Shown here piece by piece: positions 6,667 to 14,179 of a stretch of 15,457 nucleotides of DNA. The notes beneath the pieces are model-generated. The model worked only from the letters and a program-made list of their open reading frames with translations, had not been told where the DNA came from and searched no databases. Every line of letters begins with the position of its first letter. The first letter of the stretch is position 1. Source of the DNA: Competibacteraceae bacterium UBA2792 (GTDB lineage Bacteria > Pseudomonadota > Gammaproteobacteria > Competibacterales > Competibacteraceae); assembly GCA_002352125.1 (NCBI GenBank), contig DEHU01000228.1:1-15457 (forward strand). Reading direction: 5' to 3'. A program made the position numbers and the translations under genes.

Positions 6667-7809
6667 ATGCACGTCATCCTAAATTTGGATGCTATTCAAT
6701 TGCCTCTGACCGGTATTGGTCAGTACGCTTTGCAACTGGCCCATGGCTTGCGGAGGCACCCGACGGTTGATAACGTTCGTTTCTTCTCGGCTTACCGTTG
6801 GCTTGCCGACCCCGATCAAGCCTTGCGCTTCAACCAAGCTTTGGGCGAAGTTCGGAACCGCGTACCTTTCAAAACCGTCGCCCTGCACCTGTACGGCTTC
6901 GCCCGCAGCCAATTGTTCCGCTGGCGAACCCGAAACCTCAACAGCCATGTGTTGCACACTCCGAACTTTATCCTGATGCCGTTTTCTGGTGCGGCGGTGA
7001 CTACGATTCACGATCTGTCCTATCTCCATTACCCCCAGCACCATCCTCGCGAGCGCGTCGCGTTCATGAATCGGCAAATGCCGCGCACCCTGGCACAAGC
7101 CGCCATGATCGTCACCGATTCGGAATTCGTTCGTCGAGAACTGATCGATCTGCTTGGAGTCGCCGCGCACCGCATTCAAACCGTACCCCTTGGGGTCGAT
7201 GCAAGCTTTCGTCCACGCTCGCCGGCGGAATCGGCCCCGATCCTCGCCCGTCATGGTTTGGCGGGCGTTTCCTATCTGCTAGTAGTCGCCACGCTGGAAC
7301 CGCGCAAGAACCTTCTGCGCTTGATCGAAGCGTATAGCCGATTACCGATGCCTCTGCGCCAACAGCACCCCTTGGTTATCGTCGGGGCGCGCGGCTGGTT
7401 GACCGGGGAGCTGGAACGGCGATTGGTGCCTTTGGAACGCAGCGGTCAAATCAAGCGCCTCGGCTATGTCTCTCAGGAAGATCTTCCTCTGATTTATAGT
7501 AGCGCCCACGCTTTCGTTTTTCCCTCTCTTTACGAAGGCTTTGGCTTGCCAGTGCTGGAAGCCCTGGCCAGCGGAACGCCGACTTTGACTTCGAACCGGT
7601 CTTCGCTGCCGGAGGTTGCGGGCGATGCGGCCTTGCTGGTCGATCCCGAGAACGTGGATACCCTCACCGCTGGATTGGAGCGTTTACTGACCGACGCCGA
7701 GTGGCGAGCACAAGCAACCGAGCGCGGATTGCGACAGGCGCGTCAATTTTCCTGGGAACGCTGCGTCGATGAAACGGTCGCCGTATATCGGCGGGCGCTG
7801 GCTGGGTAG
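6667..7809 (+). CDS. GT4-family glycosyltransferase, possibly a D-rhamnosyltransferase
   Basis: A 380-residue GT-B glycosyltransferase (GT4, often annotated group 1). The N-terminal acceptor domain begins with the nucleotide-binding-type loop LTGIGQYAL (14-22). The C-terminal donor domain carries LEPRKN (210-215, R213 and K214 binding the donor phosphates) and the E-x7-E motif E290-E298 in EGFGLPVLE, followed by ALASGTPT. It begins 12 bases after the Rmd-like gene, so it is in the same transcript and probably uses the GDP-D-rhamnose made by its two predecessors. Its length and opening resemble WbpY-type enzymes of the Pseudomonas A-band (D-rhamnan) locus, but that is recognition by memory, not a search. 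No membrane segment; expected at the cytoplasmic face on a lipid-linked glycan. No strong ribosome site is visible. Confidence 0.88.
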   Translation: MHVILNLDAIQLPLTGIGQYALQLAHGLRRHPTVDNVRFFSAYRWLADPDQALRFNQALGEVRNRVPFKTVALHLYGFARSQLFRWRTRNLNSHVLHTPNFILMPFSGAAVTTIHDLSYLHYPQHHPRERVAFMNRQMPRTLAQAAMIVTDSEFVRRELIDLLGVAAHRIQTVPLGVDASFRPRSPAESAPILARHGLAGVSYLLVVATLEPRKNLLRLIEAYSRLPMPLRQQHPLVIVGARGWLTGELERRLVPLERSGQIKRLGYVSQEDLPLIYSSAHAFVFPSLYEGFGLPVLEALASGTPTLTSNRSSLPEVAGDAALLVDPENVDTLTAGLERLLTDAEWRAQATERGLRQARQFSWERCVDETVAVYRRALAG

Positions 7810-7937
7810 ACCCTCCACTCTGGAGTCAGAAGCGGGCACTTTGGCCGTGAACGACCCGAAGCGGGTTAGGGGAAGCTTCAAAACGACCGAAGCGCCATCG
7901 AGGCGCTTCGACGAACGATTCCAGCCGCGCAGTTCCC
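7810..7937. other. 128-base convergent intergenic region with small hairpins
   Basis: Between the convergent glycosyltransferase and aminotransferase genes there is no credible coding frame. Besides the strong 9-bp hairpin annotated separately, two short perfect inverted repeats occur: CTCCA-CTC-TGGAG (7813-7825) and ACCCG-AAG-CGGGT (7854-7866). They may help end the rightward transcript, but neither is followed by a T run. Confidence 0.4.
7888..7910 (-). terminator. Probable terminator of the sthA-pilU-aminotransferase operon
   Basis: CGAAGCGCC-ATCGA-GGCGCTTCG is a perfect 9-bp stem with a five-base loop, 27 bases past the aminotransferase stop. In the minus direction it is followed by GTCGTTTT, a short U stretch. 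In the plus direction it lies 78 bases past the glycosyltransferase stop without a U stretch, so it may still act weakly on that transcript. Confidence 0.55.
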
Positions 7938-9110
7938 TCAGCTATGCAACGCCGCCCGCAACCGTTCCACGCCCTCGGCCAGGACCGGGATGGCGTTGGT
8001 GTAGGCGAACCGGACATGTCGCGCCGGTAGATGGCAGCCGAAATCGATGCCGGGCGTGATGGCGACTCCGGTTTGTTCCAGCAATCGCAAAGCGAAATCG
8101 TAGCTGTCGTCGGTGAAATGGCCGCAATCGGCGTAGAGATAGAACGCACCGGCCGGGTTGACGGGGATGCGAAAACCCAATTCGCGCAACGCCGGCAGCA
8201 AAAAATCCCGCCGTGCCTGAAATGCTTGCCGACGCTCCTCGAAGATCGCTTGCGCTTCCGGCTCGAAAGCCGCCAGCGCTGCGTACTGTGCCGGGGTGGA
8301 CGCCGCCAGAAACAGATTTTGCGCCAGCTTCTCGGCGTCGCCGACGCAGTCGTCCGGCGCCACCAACCAGCCCAGCCGCCAGCCGGTCATCCCGTAATAC
8401 TTGCTGAAGCTGTTGACGACCAGCACCCGATCCGAATAGGCCAGTGCAGTCTGGACCGGCGCGTCGTAAACCAGCCCGTGATAAATCTCGTCCACGATCA
8501 CCCGGCCGCCGCGCGCTTCGGCGGTGGCAACGATGGCCGCTAGCTCGTCCGGCGCAATGATCGTACCGGTGGGGTTGGCCGGCGAGGCCAGCAGCACCGC
8601 CGCCGTCCGGTCGTCCCAGTATCGCTCCACCAACCCGGCCGTTAGCTGGTAACCGGTCTCCGGTCCGACCGGGACGCCGACCGCTTCGCCTTCGACCAGC
8701 CGCACGAAATGCCGGTTGCAGGGATAGCCGGGGTCGGCCAGCAACACCCGGTCGCCGGGATTGACCAGAATCGCCGTGGCCAGTTGCAGGGCACCCGAGG
8801 CGCCAGGGGTGATCAAAATGCGCCGGGCCGGTACTTCGGCGCCGTAGCGTCCTCGATAGTGCGCGCTGATCGCTCGACGTAGTTCCGGTAGACCCGCAGC
8901 AGCGGTGTAACGGGTGCGCCCTTCCGCCAGCGCCCGCTGGCCGGCGGCGACGATGGGCGCCGCAGTCGGAAAATCGGGTTCGCCGATTTCCATGTGAACG
9001 ATGGCGTGGCCCGCTGCTTCCAGCTCCTTGGCGCGAGCCAGCAGCGCCATGACGTGAAACGGCGCGATGTCGGCCATGCGGCCGGCCAGCGCGCGGAACC
9101 GGCCTGTCAC
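7938..9110 (-). CDS. Class I/II pyridoxal-phosphate aminotransferase
   Basis: A 390-residue fold-type I aminotransferase. MEIGEPDFPT (40-49) is the family's substrate-arm motif, ASPANPTG (175-182) contains the conserved asparagine, D207 in VDEIYHG contacts the cofactor pyridine nitrogen, and NSFSKYYGMTGWRLGW carries the Schiff-base lysine K237 and phosphate-binding R245. An arginine near the C-terminus in HVRFAYT would bind the substrate carboxylate. The GTG start at 9108-9110 overlaps the pilU stop as GTGA, and the residues before the internal ATG at 9077 (RALAGRMADIAPFHVM) match the usual family N-terminus, so the GTG is preferred. Amino donor and acceptor (aspartate, alanine or other) cannot be assigned. 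It is the last gene of the operon, and its link to pilus or redox genes may be incidental. Confidence 0.92.
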   Translation of the reverse strand: MTGRFRALAGRMADIAPFHVMALLARAKELEAAGHAIVHMEIGEPDFPTAAPIVAAGQRALAEGRTRYTAAAGLPELRRAISAHYRGRYGAEVPARRILITPGASGALQLATAILVNPGDRVLLADPGYPCNRHFVRLVEGEAVGVPVGPETGYQLTAGLVERYWDDRTAAVLLASPANPTGTIIAPDELAAIVATAEARGGRVIVDEIYHGLVYDAPVQTALAYSDRVLVVNSFSKYYGMTGWRLGWLVAPDDCVGDAEKLAQNLFLAASTPAQYAALAAFEPEAQAIFEERRQAFQARRDFLLPALRELGFRIPVNPAGAFYLYADCGHFTDDSYDFALRLLEQTGVAITPGIDFGCHLPARHVRFAYTNAIPVLAEGVERLRAALHS

Positions 9111-10249
9111 ATCATCCGCCCTCGATCGGTGTTCTCGTCGCGGATGGTCAGGTCGGCCAAACCGGACGATTTGCCGCCACCGGCTCCCACGCCCTCGGAC
9201 AACCGGATTTGCAGGCCGACGTTGTTCTTGGAGTCAGCGTTTTTGATTGCTTCATCTCTGGAAATTTTGCCTTCCTTGTATAGCTTGAACAGCGACTGGT
9301 CGAAGGTCATCATCCCCGATTCGGTGGATTGCTCCATCGCGTCCTTGACGTAGTCGATTTTGCCTTTCTGGATCAGGTCGGCGATGTAAGGGCTGTTCAG
9401 CAACACTTCCACCGCTGGCACCAAACCGCCGTTCAGGGCGCGCACCAATCGCTGCGAGACGATGGCGCGCAGGTTCAGCGACAAGTCCATGAGCAACTGA
9501 GGCCGGGCATCTTCGGGGAAGAAGTTGACGATGCGTTCCAGAGCGCCGTTGGCGTTGTTAGCGTGCAGGGTGGACAAGACCAGATGGCCGGTTTCGGAGA
9601 AGGTCAGCACGTATTTCATCACGTCGCGCTCGCGGACCTCGCCCACCAGAATCACGTCCGGCGCTTCGCGCATGGCGCTGCGCAGAGCGTGCTCGTAAGA
9701 GTGCGTGTCGATGCCAATCTCGCGCTGAGCGACCACCGATTTTTTGTGCTGGTGGGTGAATTCGATCGGATCCTCGACGGTGATGATGTGGCCCGGCGCG
9801 CTGGCGTTGCGGTGATCGACCATCGCCGCCAGCGTGGTGGACTTGCCGGATCCGGTGGCGCCCACCAGCAGGATCAGGCCGCGTTTTTCCATCACGAGTT
9901 GCCGCAACAGCGGCGGCAAACCCAACTCTTCCACCTGCGGGATATCGCCCTTGATGAAGCGGATCACCATGGATACTTCGCCCCGCTGCTTGAACACGTT
10001 GGCGCGGAACCGGCCGACGCCGTGCAGCGGAATGGCGAAGTTCAGCTCCCATTCGTGCTCGAATTCCTTGATTTGGTCGTCCTTCATGACCGAGTAGCCG
10101 ATCTCGCGCACTTGACCCGGCCCGAGCACCTTGTTGCCGATCGGGCGCACCACGCCACCGATTTTGATGTTTACCGGCGCTCCGACGTGAAAGAACAGGT
10201 CGGAAGCATTCTTGTCGACCATCAGTTTGAGATACGGAGTGATGTCCAC
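9107..10249 (-). CDS. pilU: PilT/PilU-family type IV pilus retraction ATPase, PilU-like
   Basis: A 380-residue secretion-type ATPase that works at the base of the type IV pilus, helping PilT to depolymerise the pilus for twitching. The N-terminal PAS-like domain (1-110) contains SDLFFHVGAPV. The motor domain has Walker A GATGSGKST (130-138), Asp box around VEDPIEF, Walker B DVILVGEVR (198-206, catalytic E204) and His box LSTLHANN. GEVRERDVM and the long C-terminal tail after 340 favour PilU over PilT. The start is GTG at 10247-10249, preceded by GGGAGGA at the right spacing, and MDITPYLKLMVDKNASDLF matches the family start. It follows sthA by 12 bases. No pilT or pilus structural gene is in the window. 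Confidence 0.92.
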   Translation of the reverse strand: MDITPYLKLMVDKNASDLFFHVGAPVNIKIGGVVRPIGNKVLGPGQVREIGYSVMKDDQIKEFEHEWELNFAIPLHGVGRFRANVFKQRGEVSMVIRFIKGDIPQVEELGLPPLLRQLVMEKRGLILLVGATGSGKSTTLAAMVDHRNASAPGHIITVEDPIEFTHQHKKSVVAQREIGIDTHSYEHALRSAMREAPDVILVGEVRERDVMKYVLTFSETGHLVLSTLHANNANGALERIVNFFPEDARPQLLMDLSLNLRAIVSQRLVRALNGGLVPAVEVLLNSPYIADLIQKGKIDYVKDAMEQSTESGMMTFDQSLFKLYKEGKISRDEAIKNADSKNNVGLQIRLSEGVGAGGGKSSGLADLTIRDENTDRGRMM

Positions 10250-10254
10250 CGGGG

Positions 10255-10261
10255 TCCTCCC
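10255..10261 (-). promoter_or_regulatory. Strong Shine-Dalgarno site for the GTG start of pilU
   Basis: Reading on the minus strand, GGGAGGA follows directly after the sthA TGA stop and lies five bases before the GTG. It is the strongest ribosome site I noticed in the window and supports independent initiation of pilU on the shared mRNA. Confidence 0.6.
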
Positions 10262-11665
10262 TCAGGCGAGCCGATTCAAGCCGTTCAATGCCGCAACTCG
10301 GTAAGCCTCGGCCATGGTCGGGTAATTGAACGTGGTGTTGACGAAATATTGGACGCTGTTGGCCGCGCCCCGTTGAGCCATGATCGCCTGACCGATATGG
10401 ACGATCTCGGCCGCTTGGTCGCCGAAGCAGTGGATGCCGAGAATTTCCAGGCTATCGCGATGGAACAGCAACTTGAGCATTCCCACGGTGCGGCCGGTGA
10501 TCTGGGCGCGCGCCAAGCTCTTGAAGTAGGCGTGGCCGACCTCGTAGGGCACCCGATCCTCGGTCAATTCGCGTTCGGTGCGGCCGACCGAACTGATTTC
10601 CGGAGAAGTGTAGATACCGGTTGGAATGTAATCCACCAGATGATGGTCGCAAGTCCCGTGGATCAGATGGGTGGCGGCGAAGCGGCCCTGATCGTAGGCG
10701 GCGCTGGCCAGGCTGGGGTAGCCGATCACGTCGCCCACGGCGTAGACGTGGGGCAGGGCGGTGCGATAGCTCTCGTCCACCTTGATTTGGCCGCGGCTGT
10801 TGGGCGTGATGCCCAACTCCTCCAACCCCATGTTTTGGGTGTTGCCGGTGCGGCCGTTGGCCCAGAGCAGCGCGTCGGCCTTGATTCGCTTGCCGGATTT
10901 CAGATCCAGCAGCACGCCGTCCGGCAGACCCTCCACCCGTTCGTATTCCTCGTTGTGGCGGATCATCACGCCCTGATCGCGCAGGTGGTAGCTGAGCGCA
11001 TGGGCGATTTCATCGTCGAGGAAGGACAGAAGTTGCGAGCGGGTATCGACCAGATCCACCTTGCAGCCCATGTTGCGGAAGATGCTGGCGTACTCGCAGC
11101 CAATCACCCCCGCGCCGTAGACGACGATGGAGCGCGGCGTGCTGGTCGTGCTGAGGATGGTGTCGCTGTCGAAGATGCGCGGATGGTTGAAATCGATGTC
11201 GCGCGGCCGGAACGGATGCGAGCCGGAGGCGATGATGAAAGCGTCGGCGGTCAGGACGGTCGGTTCGGCGCTGGTGCCGGAACGGGTTTCGATGGTGTGG
11301 GCGTCGAGGAAGCGGGCGTGACCGTGAAGAAGCCTGACCCGGTTGCGCTCGTAGAAATCTCGGCGCATGGCGGTCTGGCGAGCGATGACCGATTCGGCGG
11401 AACGCAGCAGATCGGGATAGGACAGCCGCAGCGCGGAACCGAGCGCGTTGCGGAACGCCGGGCTGGTGTTGAATTCCAGCATCCGGTTGATGGCGTGCCG
11501 CAGGGCTTTGGACGGGATGGTGCCCCAGTGGGTGCAACCGCCGCCGACCAAGTGGTGTTTCTCGATCACCGCTACCGATTTGCCCTCCTTGGCGGCTTTC
11601 ATGGCGGCCCCTTCTCCTCCCGGACCGGTACCAATCACGATGACATCGTAGTTTTGGTCGTTCAT
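10262..11665 (-). CDS. sthA: Soluble (Si-specific) NAD(P)+ transhydrogenase
   Basis: A 467-residue FAD flavoprotein that balances NADPH and NADH in the cytoplasm by direct hydride transfer. GTGPGGEGA (12-20) binds the FAD ADP moiety, GAGVIG (184-189) is the NAD(P) site, and YAVGDVIG (308-315) is the second FAD motif. It belongs to the disulfide reductase superfamily, but at the redox site it reads [13 protein letters not shown]44 is kept while the partner cysteine is replaced by T49, which is the known difference between SthA and the dihydrolipoamide or glutathione reductases. Length matches the family. The start ATG lies about 64 bases downstream of a sigma70-like promoter candidate. It heads a three-gene operon with pilU and an aminotransferase. 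Confidence 0.95.
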   Translation of the reverse strand: MNDQNYDVIVIGTGPGGEGAAMKAAKEGKSVAVIEKHHLVGGGCTHWGTIPSKALRHAINRMLEFNTSPAFRNALGSALRLSYPDLLRSAESVIARQTAMRRDFYERNRVRLLHGHARFLDAHTIETRSGTSAEPTVLTADAFIIASGSHPFRPRDIDFNHPRIFDSDTILSTTSTPRSIVVYGAGVIGCEYASIFRNMGCKVDLVDTRSQLLSFLDDEIAHALSYHLRDQGVMIRHNEEYERVEGLPDGVLLDLKSGKRIKADALLWANGRTGNTQNMGLEELGITPNSRGQIKVDESYRTALPHVYAVGDVIGYPSLASAAYDQGRFAATHLIHGTCDHHLVDYIPTGIYTSPEISSVGRTERELTEDRVPYEVGHAYFKSLARAQITGRTVGMLKLLFHRDSLEILGIHCFGDQAAEIVHIGQAIMAQRGAANSVQYFVNTTFNYPTMAEAYRVAALNGLNRLA

Positions 11666-11735
11666 TATTGTGCTCTTCGGGGTATTGGTGCGGGGGGAAA
11701 ACGCATTTCCGTCAGTCTTTCATCCCGTGCGAAAT

Positions 11736-11765
11736 AGTGTATCCCCTTTTAAAACCATGCGCCAA
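11736..11765 (-). promoter_or_regulatory. sthA: Candidate sigma70 promoter for sthA
   Basis: On the minus strand TTGGCG (11765 to 11760) and TACACT (11741 to 11736) are separated by 18 bases, and the spacer is A/T-rich (TTTTAAAA). Transcription would start near 11729, leaving a leader of about 64 bases. Only pattern matching supports this. Confidence 0.4.
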
Positions 11766-11806
11766 AACGGCTTGGCAGGCCGGTCTCGGGGCGAGCATGA
11801 CAATTT

Positions 11807-11834
11807 TTGTCGGGCCGACGCTTTGGAGCATAAT
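11807..11834 (+). promoter_or_regulatory. Weak candidate promoter for the ZIP-FkbM-reductase operon
   Basis: TTGTCG (11807-11812) and CATAAT (11829-11834) are 16 bases apart. The -35 overlaps the right arm of the palindrome GACAA-TTT-TTGTC, so a bound regulator could block it. The leader would be over 200 bases, which is long, and a nearer promoter could exist. Confidence 0.25.
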
Positions 11835-12062
11835 TCATGCCGTGCTTTGTTGTTGCCGGGATCACTTCGATCTGTTGATGCCCGTGTCCATTGCGATCTT
11901 CCGGAGATCCCGTCGCGTGAATACCGATCGCCTTCTTCCCGCCGTTTCCGAATCGACCGGGACCGCTTTGCGGTTGCTGATCCGCGTATGGCGGGATCCG
12001 GCTCCTCGATGCCGGGGCGGCGGTCGAGCGGATTCCCTAGGGACTGCCGGCCCGGTTGACCC

Positions 12063-13412
12063 ATGACGATAGCGCTCGACTCGTCCGCGGTGTTCGGCGC
12101 TGTGCTGCTGGCCGTGCTGGCGATGCTGTCGCTGCCGGTCGGCGTGGTGATCGGGTTGTACGGCAAGCCATCGCAGCGAACCAACGCCATCATCATGGCG
12201 TTCGGCACCGGCGCCCTGATTCAGGCGCTCGCTCTGGATCTGGCGTTCGAGGGCGCGCAGCGGTTGATGGTCGAGAGCCATCTGAGCGGCCTTGCCAGTT
12301 GGTTTTGGGTGGCGAGCGGTTTTGCGCTGGGCGGCGTGCTGTATTACCTGGGAGATCGTCGCCTGGAGCGTTACGGTGCCGCTCTGCGGCATCCGGCGCT
12401 GACCAAACTTTTTCTGTTGCGCAAGAAGCGAGAGCAGTCGGCTGCCTTGTTGGCGCGGCTGGCGCGGGTGGATTTGCTGCGGTCGTTGCCGCCGGAGGAG
12501 ATGGAAGAGGTGTTGTTGTGCGTCCAGCCAGTGCGAGCGGTGGCTGGCGAGACCATCTTTCGGCGCGGCGAGATTGGCGATGCGCTGTATCTGATCGACG
12601 AAGGTACGGTCATGGTGCTCGACAGCGCCGAAGCCGGAACGGCCGACGGCGAGCGGGGAACGACCGCGCTGGCCTATCTCTCGGCGGGCCAGTCGTTCGG
12701 CGAAATCGCGCTGCTGAGCGGCGGCCCGCGCACCGCTACCGTGGTGGCCATCACCGACACCGCGCTGCTGAAAATCGCCAAGGAGCATTTCGACGAACTT
12801 CTGGATTGTTTCCCTCGTTTGCGCGAAGCGGTCGAAGCCCTGAACGCCGAGCGGATCTTGCAAAATGTCGCCGTCGTGCACGATCGATCCGGGGCGGCGG
12901 CGTGGCAAAAAATCGCGTTGGCGAACATCCAGCGATTGAGCCGCGCGGAAGAAGTGGCGCTCATGGAAAAGCACGCGCCGGCGGGCGCCCCGCTGGCCAT
13001 TTTCCTTGGGGCGTTGCTCGATGGCGTGCCGGAGTCGGTCGTCATCGGCTCCAGCTTCGTGTCGCTCGATTCGTTCCGGTTCACCTTCTTGGCGGCGGTG
13101 TTCCTGTCGAACTTGCCGGAAGCCATCGGCAGCGCCGTGGGGATGAAGCAGGCCGGTTTCAAGACGAAGCGCATTTTCGCGCTCTGGGGGATGCTCGTGC
13201 TGGCCGGAGCGGTAGCGGCCGCGCTCGGCAACCTTTTTCTCGCCGGGGCGCCGCCGGCGTTGCTCACCTTGGTCGGCGCCATCGCCGGCGGCGGTATTCT
13301 GGCAATGGTGTCGTCGGTGATGATGCCGGAAGCCTACGAAGATGGGGGGCCAGCCGTCGGTTTGGCCACCATCGCCGGTTTTCTCACCGCTTTTCTGTTC
13401 GATTTTCTATGA
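12063..13412 (+). CDS. ZIP-like membrane protein with inserted cyclic-nucleotide-binding domain
   Basis: A 449-residue fusion. Three hydrophobic helices (about 8-32, 42-63, 79-97) are followed by a cytosolic cyclic-nucleotide-binding domain (about 130-255) and then five more helices (about 306-332, 340-358, 372-394, 398-420, 433-449), giving the eight-helix layout of ZIP divalent-metal transporters with the Crp-like domain in the long helix 3-4 loop. In the insert, FGEIALLSGGPRTATV (212-226 region) is a phosphate-binding cassette with both E214 and R223, so nucleotide binding is plausible. The ZIP helix 4 and 5 motifs are altered: DGVPES (320-325) and SNLPEA (349-354) replace the usual histidine-containing versions while keeping E324 and E353. 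It may be a ligand-gated transporter with changed metal preference or a sensor. The ATG at 12063 has no strong ribosome site. Its stop overlaps the next start as ATGA. Confidence 0.8.
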   Translation: MTIALDSSAVFGAVLLAVLAMLSLPVGVVIGLYGKPSQRTNAIIMAFGTGALIQALALDLAFEGAQRLMVESHLSGLASWFWVASGFALGGVLYYLGDRRLERYGAALRHPALTKLFLLRKKREQSAALLARLARVDLLRSLPPEEMEEVLLCVQPVRAVAGETIFRRGEIGDALYLIDEGTVMVLDSAEAGTADGERGTTALAYLSAGQSFGEIALLSGGPRTATVVAITDTALLKIAKEHFDELLDCFPRLREAVEALNAERILQNVAVVHDRSGAAAWQKIALANIQRLSRAEEVALMEKHAPAGAPLAIFLGALLDGVPESVVIGSSFVSLDSFRFTFLAAVFLSNLPEAIGSAVGMKQAGFKTKRIFALWGMLVLAGAVAAALGNLFLAGAPPALLTLVGAIAGGGILAMVSSVMMPEAYEDGGPAVGLATIAGFLTAFLFDFL

Positions 13413-14179
13413 GCGTTTGGGCCGGTTTGGAGCGGCGGTTGGGTTTGTTGCGCTCGGTGCTGATGTATCACGGCATTCCTTTTCGCCGATACCGGCTGAC
13501 GCGGTTTTATGCCCAATTCATCCGGCCGGGCGATTTGTGTTTCGACATCGGCGCTCACGTCGGCAGCCGGTTGCGAGCCTGGTTGCCGCTGGGTGCCCGG
13601 ATCGTCGCCGTGGAACCGCAACCGGCGTGCATGGCCTTGCTGCGCCGCTGGTTCGGCGGCGATGCGCGCGTGGTGCTGGTCGAGCAGGCGGCCGGCGCCA
13701 GTCCGGGCACGGCGGAATTGCTGGTCAGCCCGCGCACGCCGACCGTGACCACCCTGTCGCGCGACTGGATCGCGGCGGTGCATCGGGATCGGAGTTTTGC
13801 GCGAGTGCGCTGGGACGAACGCTTGCCGGTGACCGTCACCACGCTGGACGAACTGATCGCCCGCCACGGCCTGCCGGCGTTCTGCAAAATCGATGTCGAG
13901 GGCTACGAGCTGGACGTGCTGCAAGGGCTGTCGCAGCCGATTCCGGCGCTTTCTTTCGAATATGTTTCGGCTTGCCTGGACACGGCGCGAGCTTGCGTGG
14001 TGCGTGTCGCGGCGCTCGGGCCTTACGAGTTCAACTGGTCGGTCGGGGAGTCGCACCGTTTGCAGTCGGCCGAATGGCTCGACGCCGGCCGAATGCTGGC
14101 CCGGTTCGACGGCTTCGGTGCGGCGGGCGGTTCTGGCGACGTTTACGCGCGGTTGCGAGCGGGAGCGGCCGATGGGTGA
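13409..14179 (+). CDS. FkbM-family SAM-dependent methyltransferase
   Basis: A 256-residue protein with FkbM signatures: CFDIGAHVG (44-52) as SAM motif I, VAVEPQP (66-72) with acidic E69, and FCKIDVEGYELDVLQG (158-173) as the family core. The N-terminal 30 residues, basic and hydrophobic (RRLGLLRSVLMYHGIPFRRY), resemble membrane-associating openings of FkbM proteins that work on lipid-linked or membrane substrates; this is only a composition-based guess. The frame is open far upstream, but the ATG at 13409 is the natural start because it overlaps the previous stop (ATGA). No Shine-Dalgarno is visible, so translation should depend on ribosomes finishing the ZIP-like gene. It is GC-rich like its neighbours, unlike the two AT-rich FkbM genes at the left end, and so is probably older in this genome. 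Substrate unknown. Confidence 0.88.
   Translation: MSVWAGLERRLGLLRSVLMYHGIPFRRYRLTRFYAQFIRPGDLCFDIGAHVGSRLRAWLPLGARIVAVEPQPACMALLRRWFGGDARVVLVEQAAGASPGTAELLVSPRTPTVTTLSRDWIAAVHRDRSFARVRWDERLPVTVTTLDELIARHGLPAFCKIDVEGYELDVLQGLSQPIPALSFEYVSACLDTARACVVRVAALGPYEFNWSVGESHRLQSAEWLDAGRMLARFDGFGAAGGSGDVYARLRAGAADG
14161..14165 (+). promoter_or_regulatory. Ribosome site for the RibD-C-like reductase
   Basis: GGGAG lies within the end of the FkbM gene, six bases before the ATG at 14172. The frame is open much further upstream, but this site and the 8-base overlap with the FkbM stop decide the start. Confidence 0.5.

Larger units (their letters stand above)
11666..12062. other. 397-base divergent intergenic region without a credible gene
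   Basis: This region separates sthA from the ZIP-like gene. Two overlapping plus-strand frames are open across most of it, but they are rich in Arg, Cys and Ser, lack ribosome sites, and one runs into the start of the next gene; I do not call them. It holds the sthA promoter candidate, a short palindrome GACAA-TTT-TTGTC at 11799-11811, and a GC-rich 220-base stretch before the ZIP start in which I see nothing definite. Confidence 0.5.

Noticed and set aside
7854..7866. ACCCG-AAG-CGGGT hairpin as terminator of the glycosyltransferase transcript
   Set aside because: Only a 5-bp stem and no following T run; mentioned only as part of the intergenic region.
9329..11737. An 802-codon open frame on the plus strand opposite sthA and pilU
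   Set aside because: It mirrors two well-recognised genes in high-GC DNA, where codon bias keeps antisense frames open. Its product is rich in His, Gln, Val and Asp with no recognisable domain.
11668..12066. Possible 130-residue protein in the sthA/ZIP intergenic region, in two overlapping plus frames
   Set aside because: No ribosome site, unusual composition, no domain, and it would cover the sthA promoter candidate and run into the next gene.
12056..13408. Long upstream extension of the third FkbM frame, which would make a 707-residue protein
   Set aside because: It overlaps the ZIP-like gene in another frame, is extremely Arg/Gly/Ala-rich, and has no domain. The ATGA junction gives a natural start at 13409.
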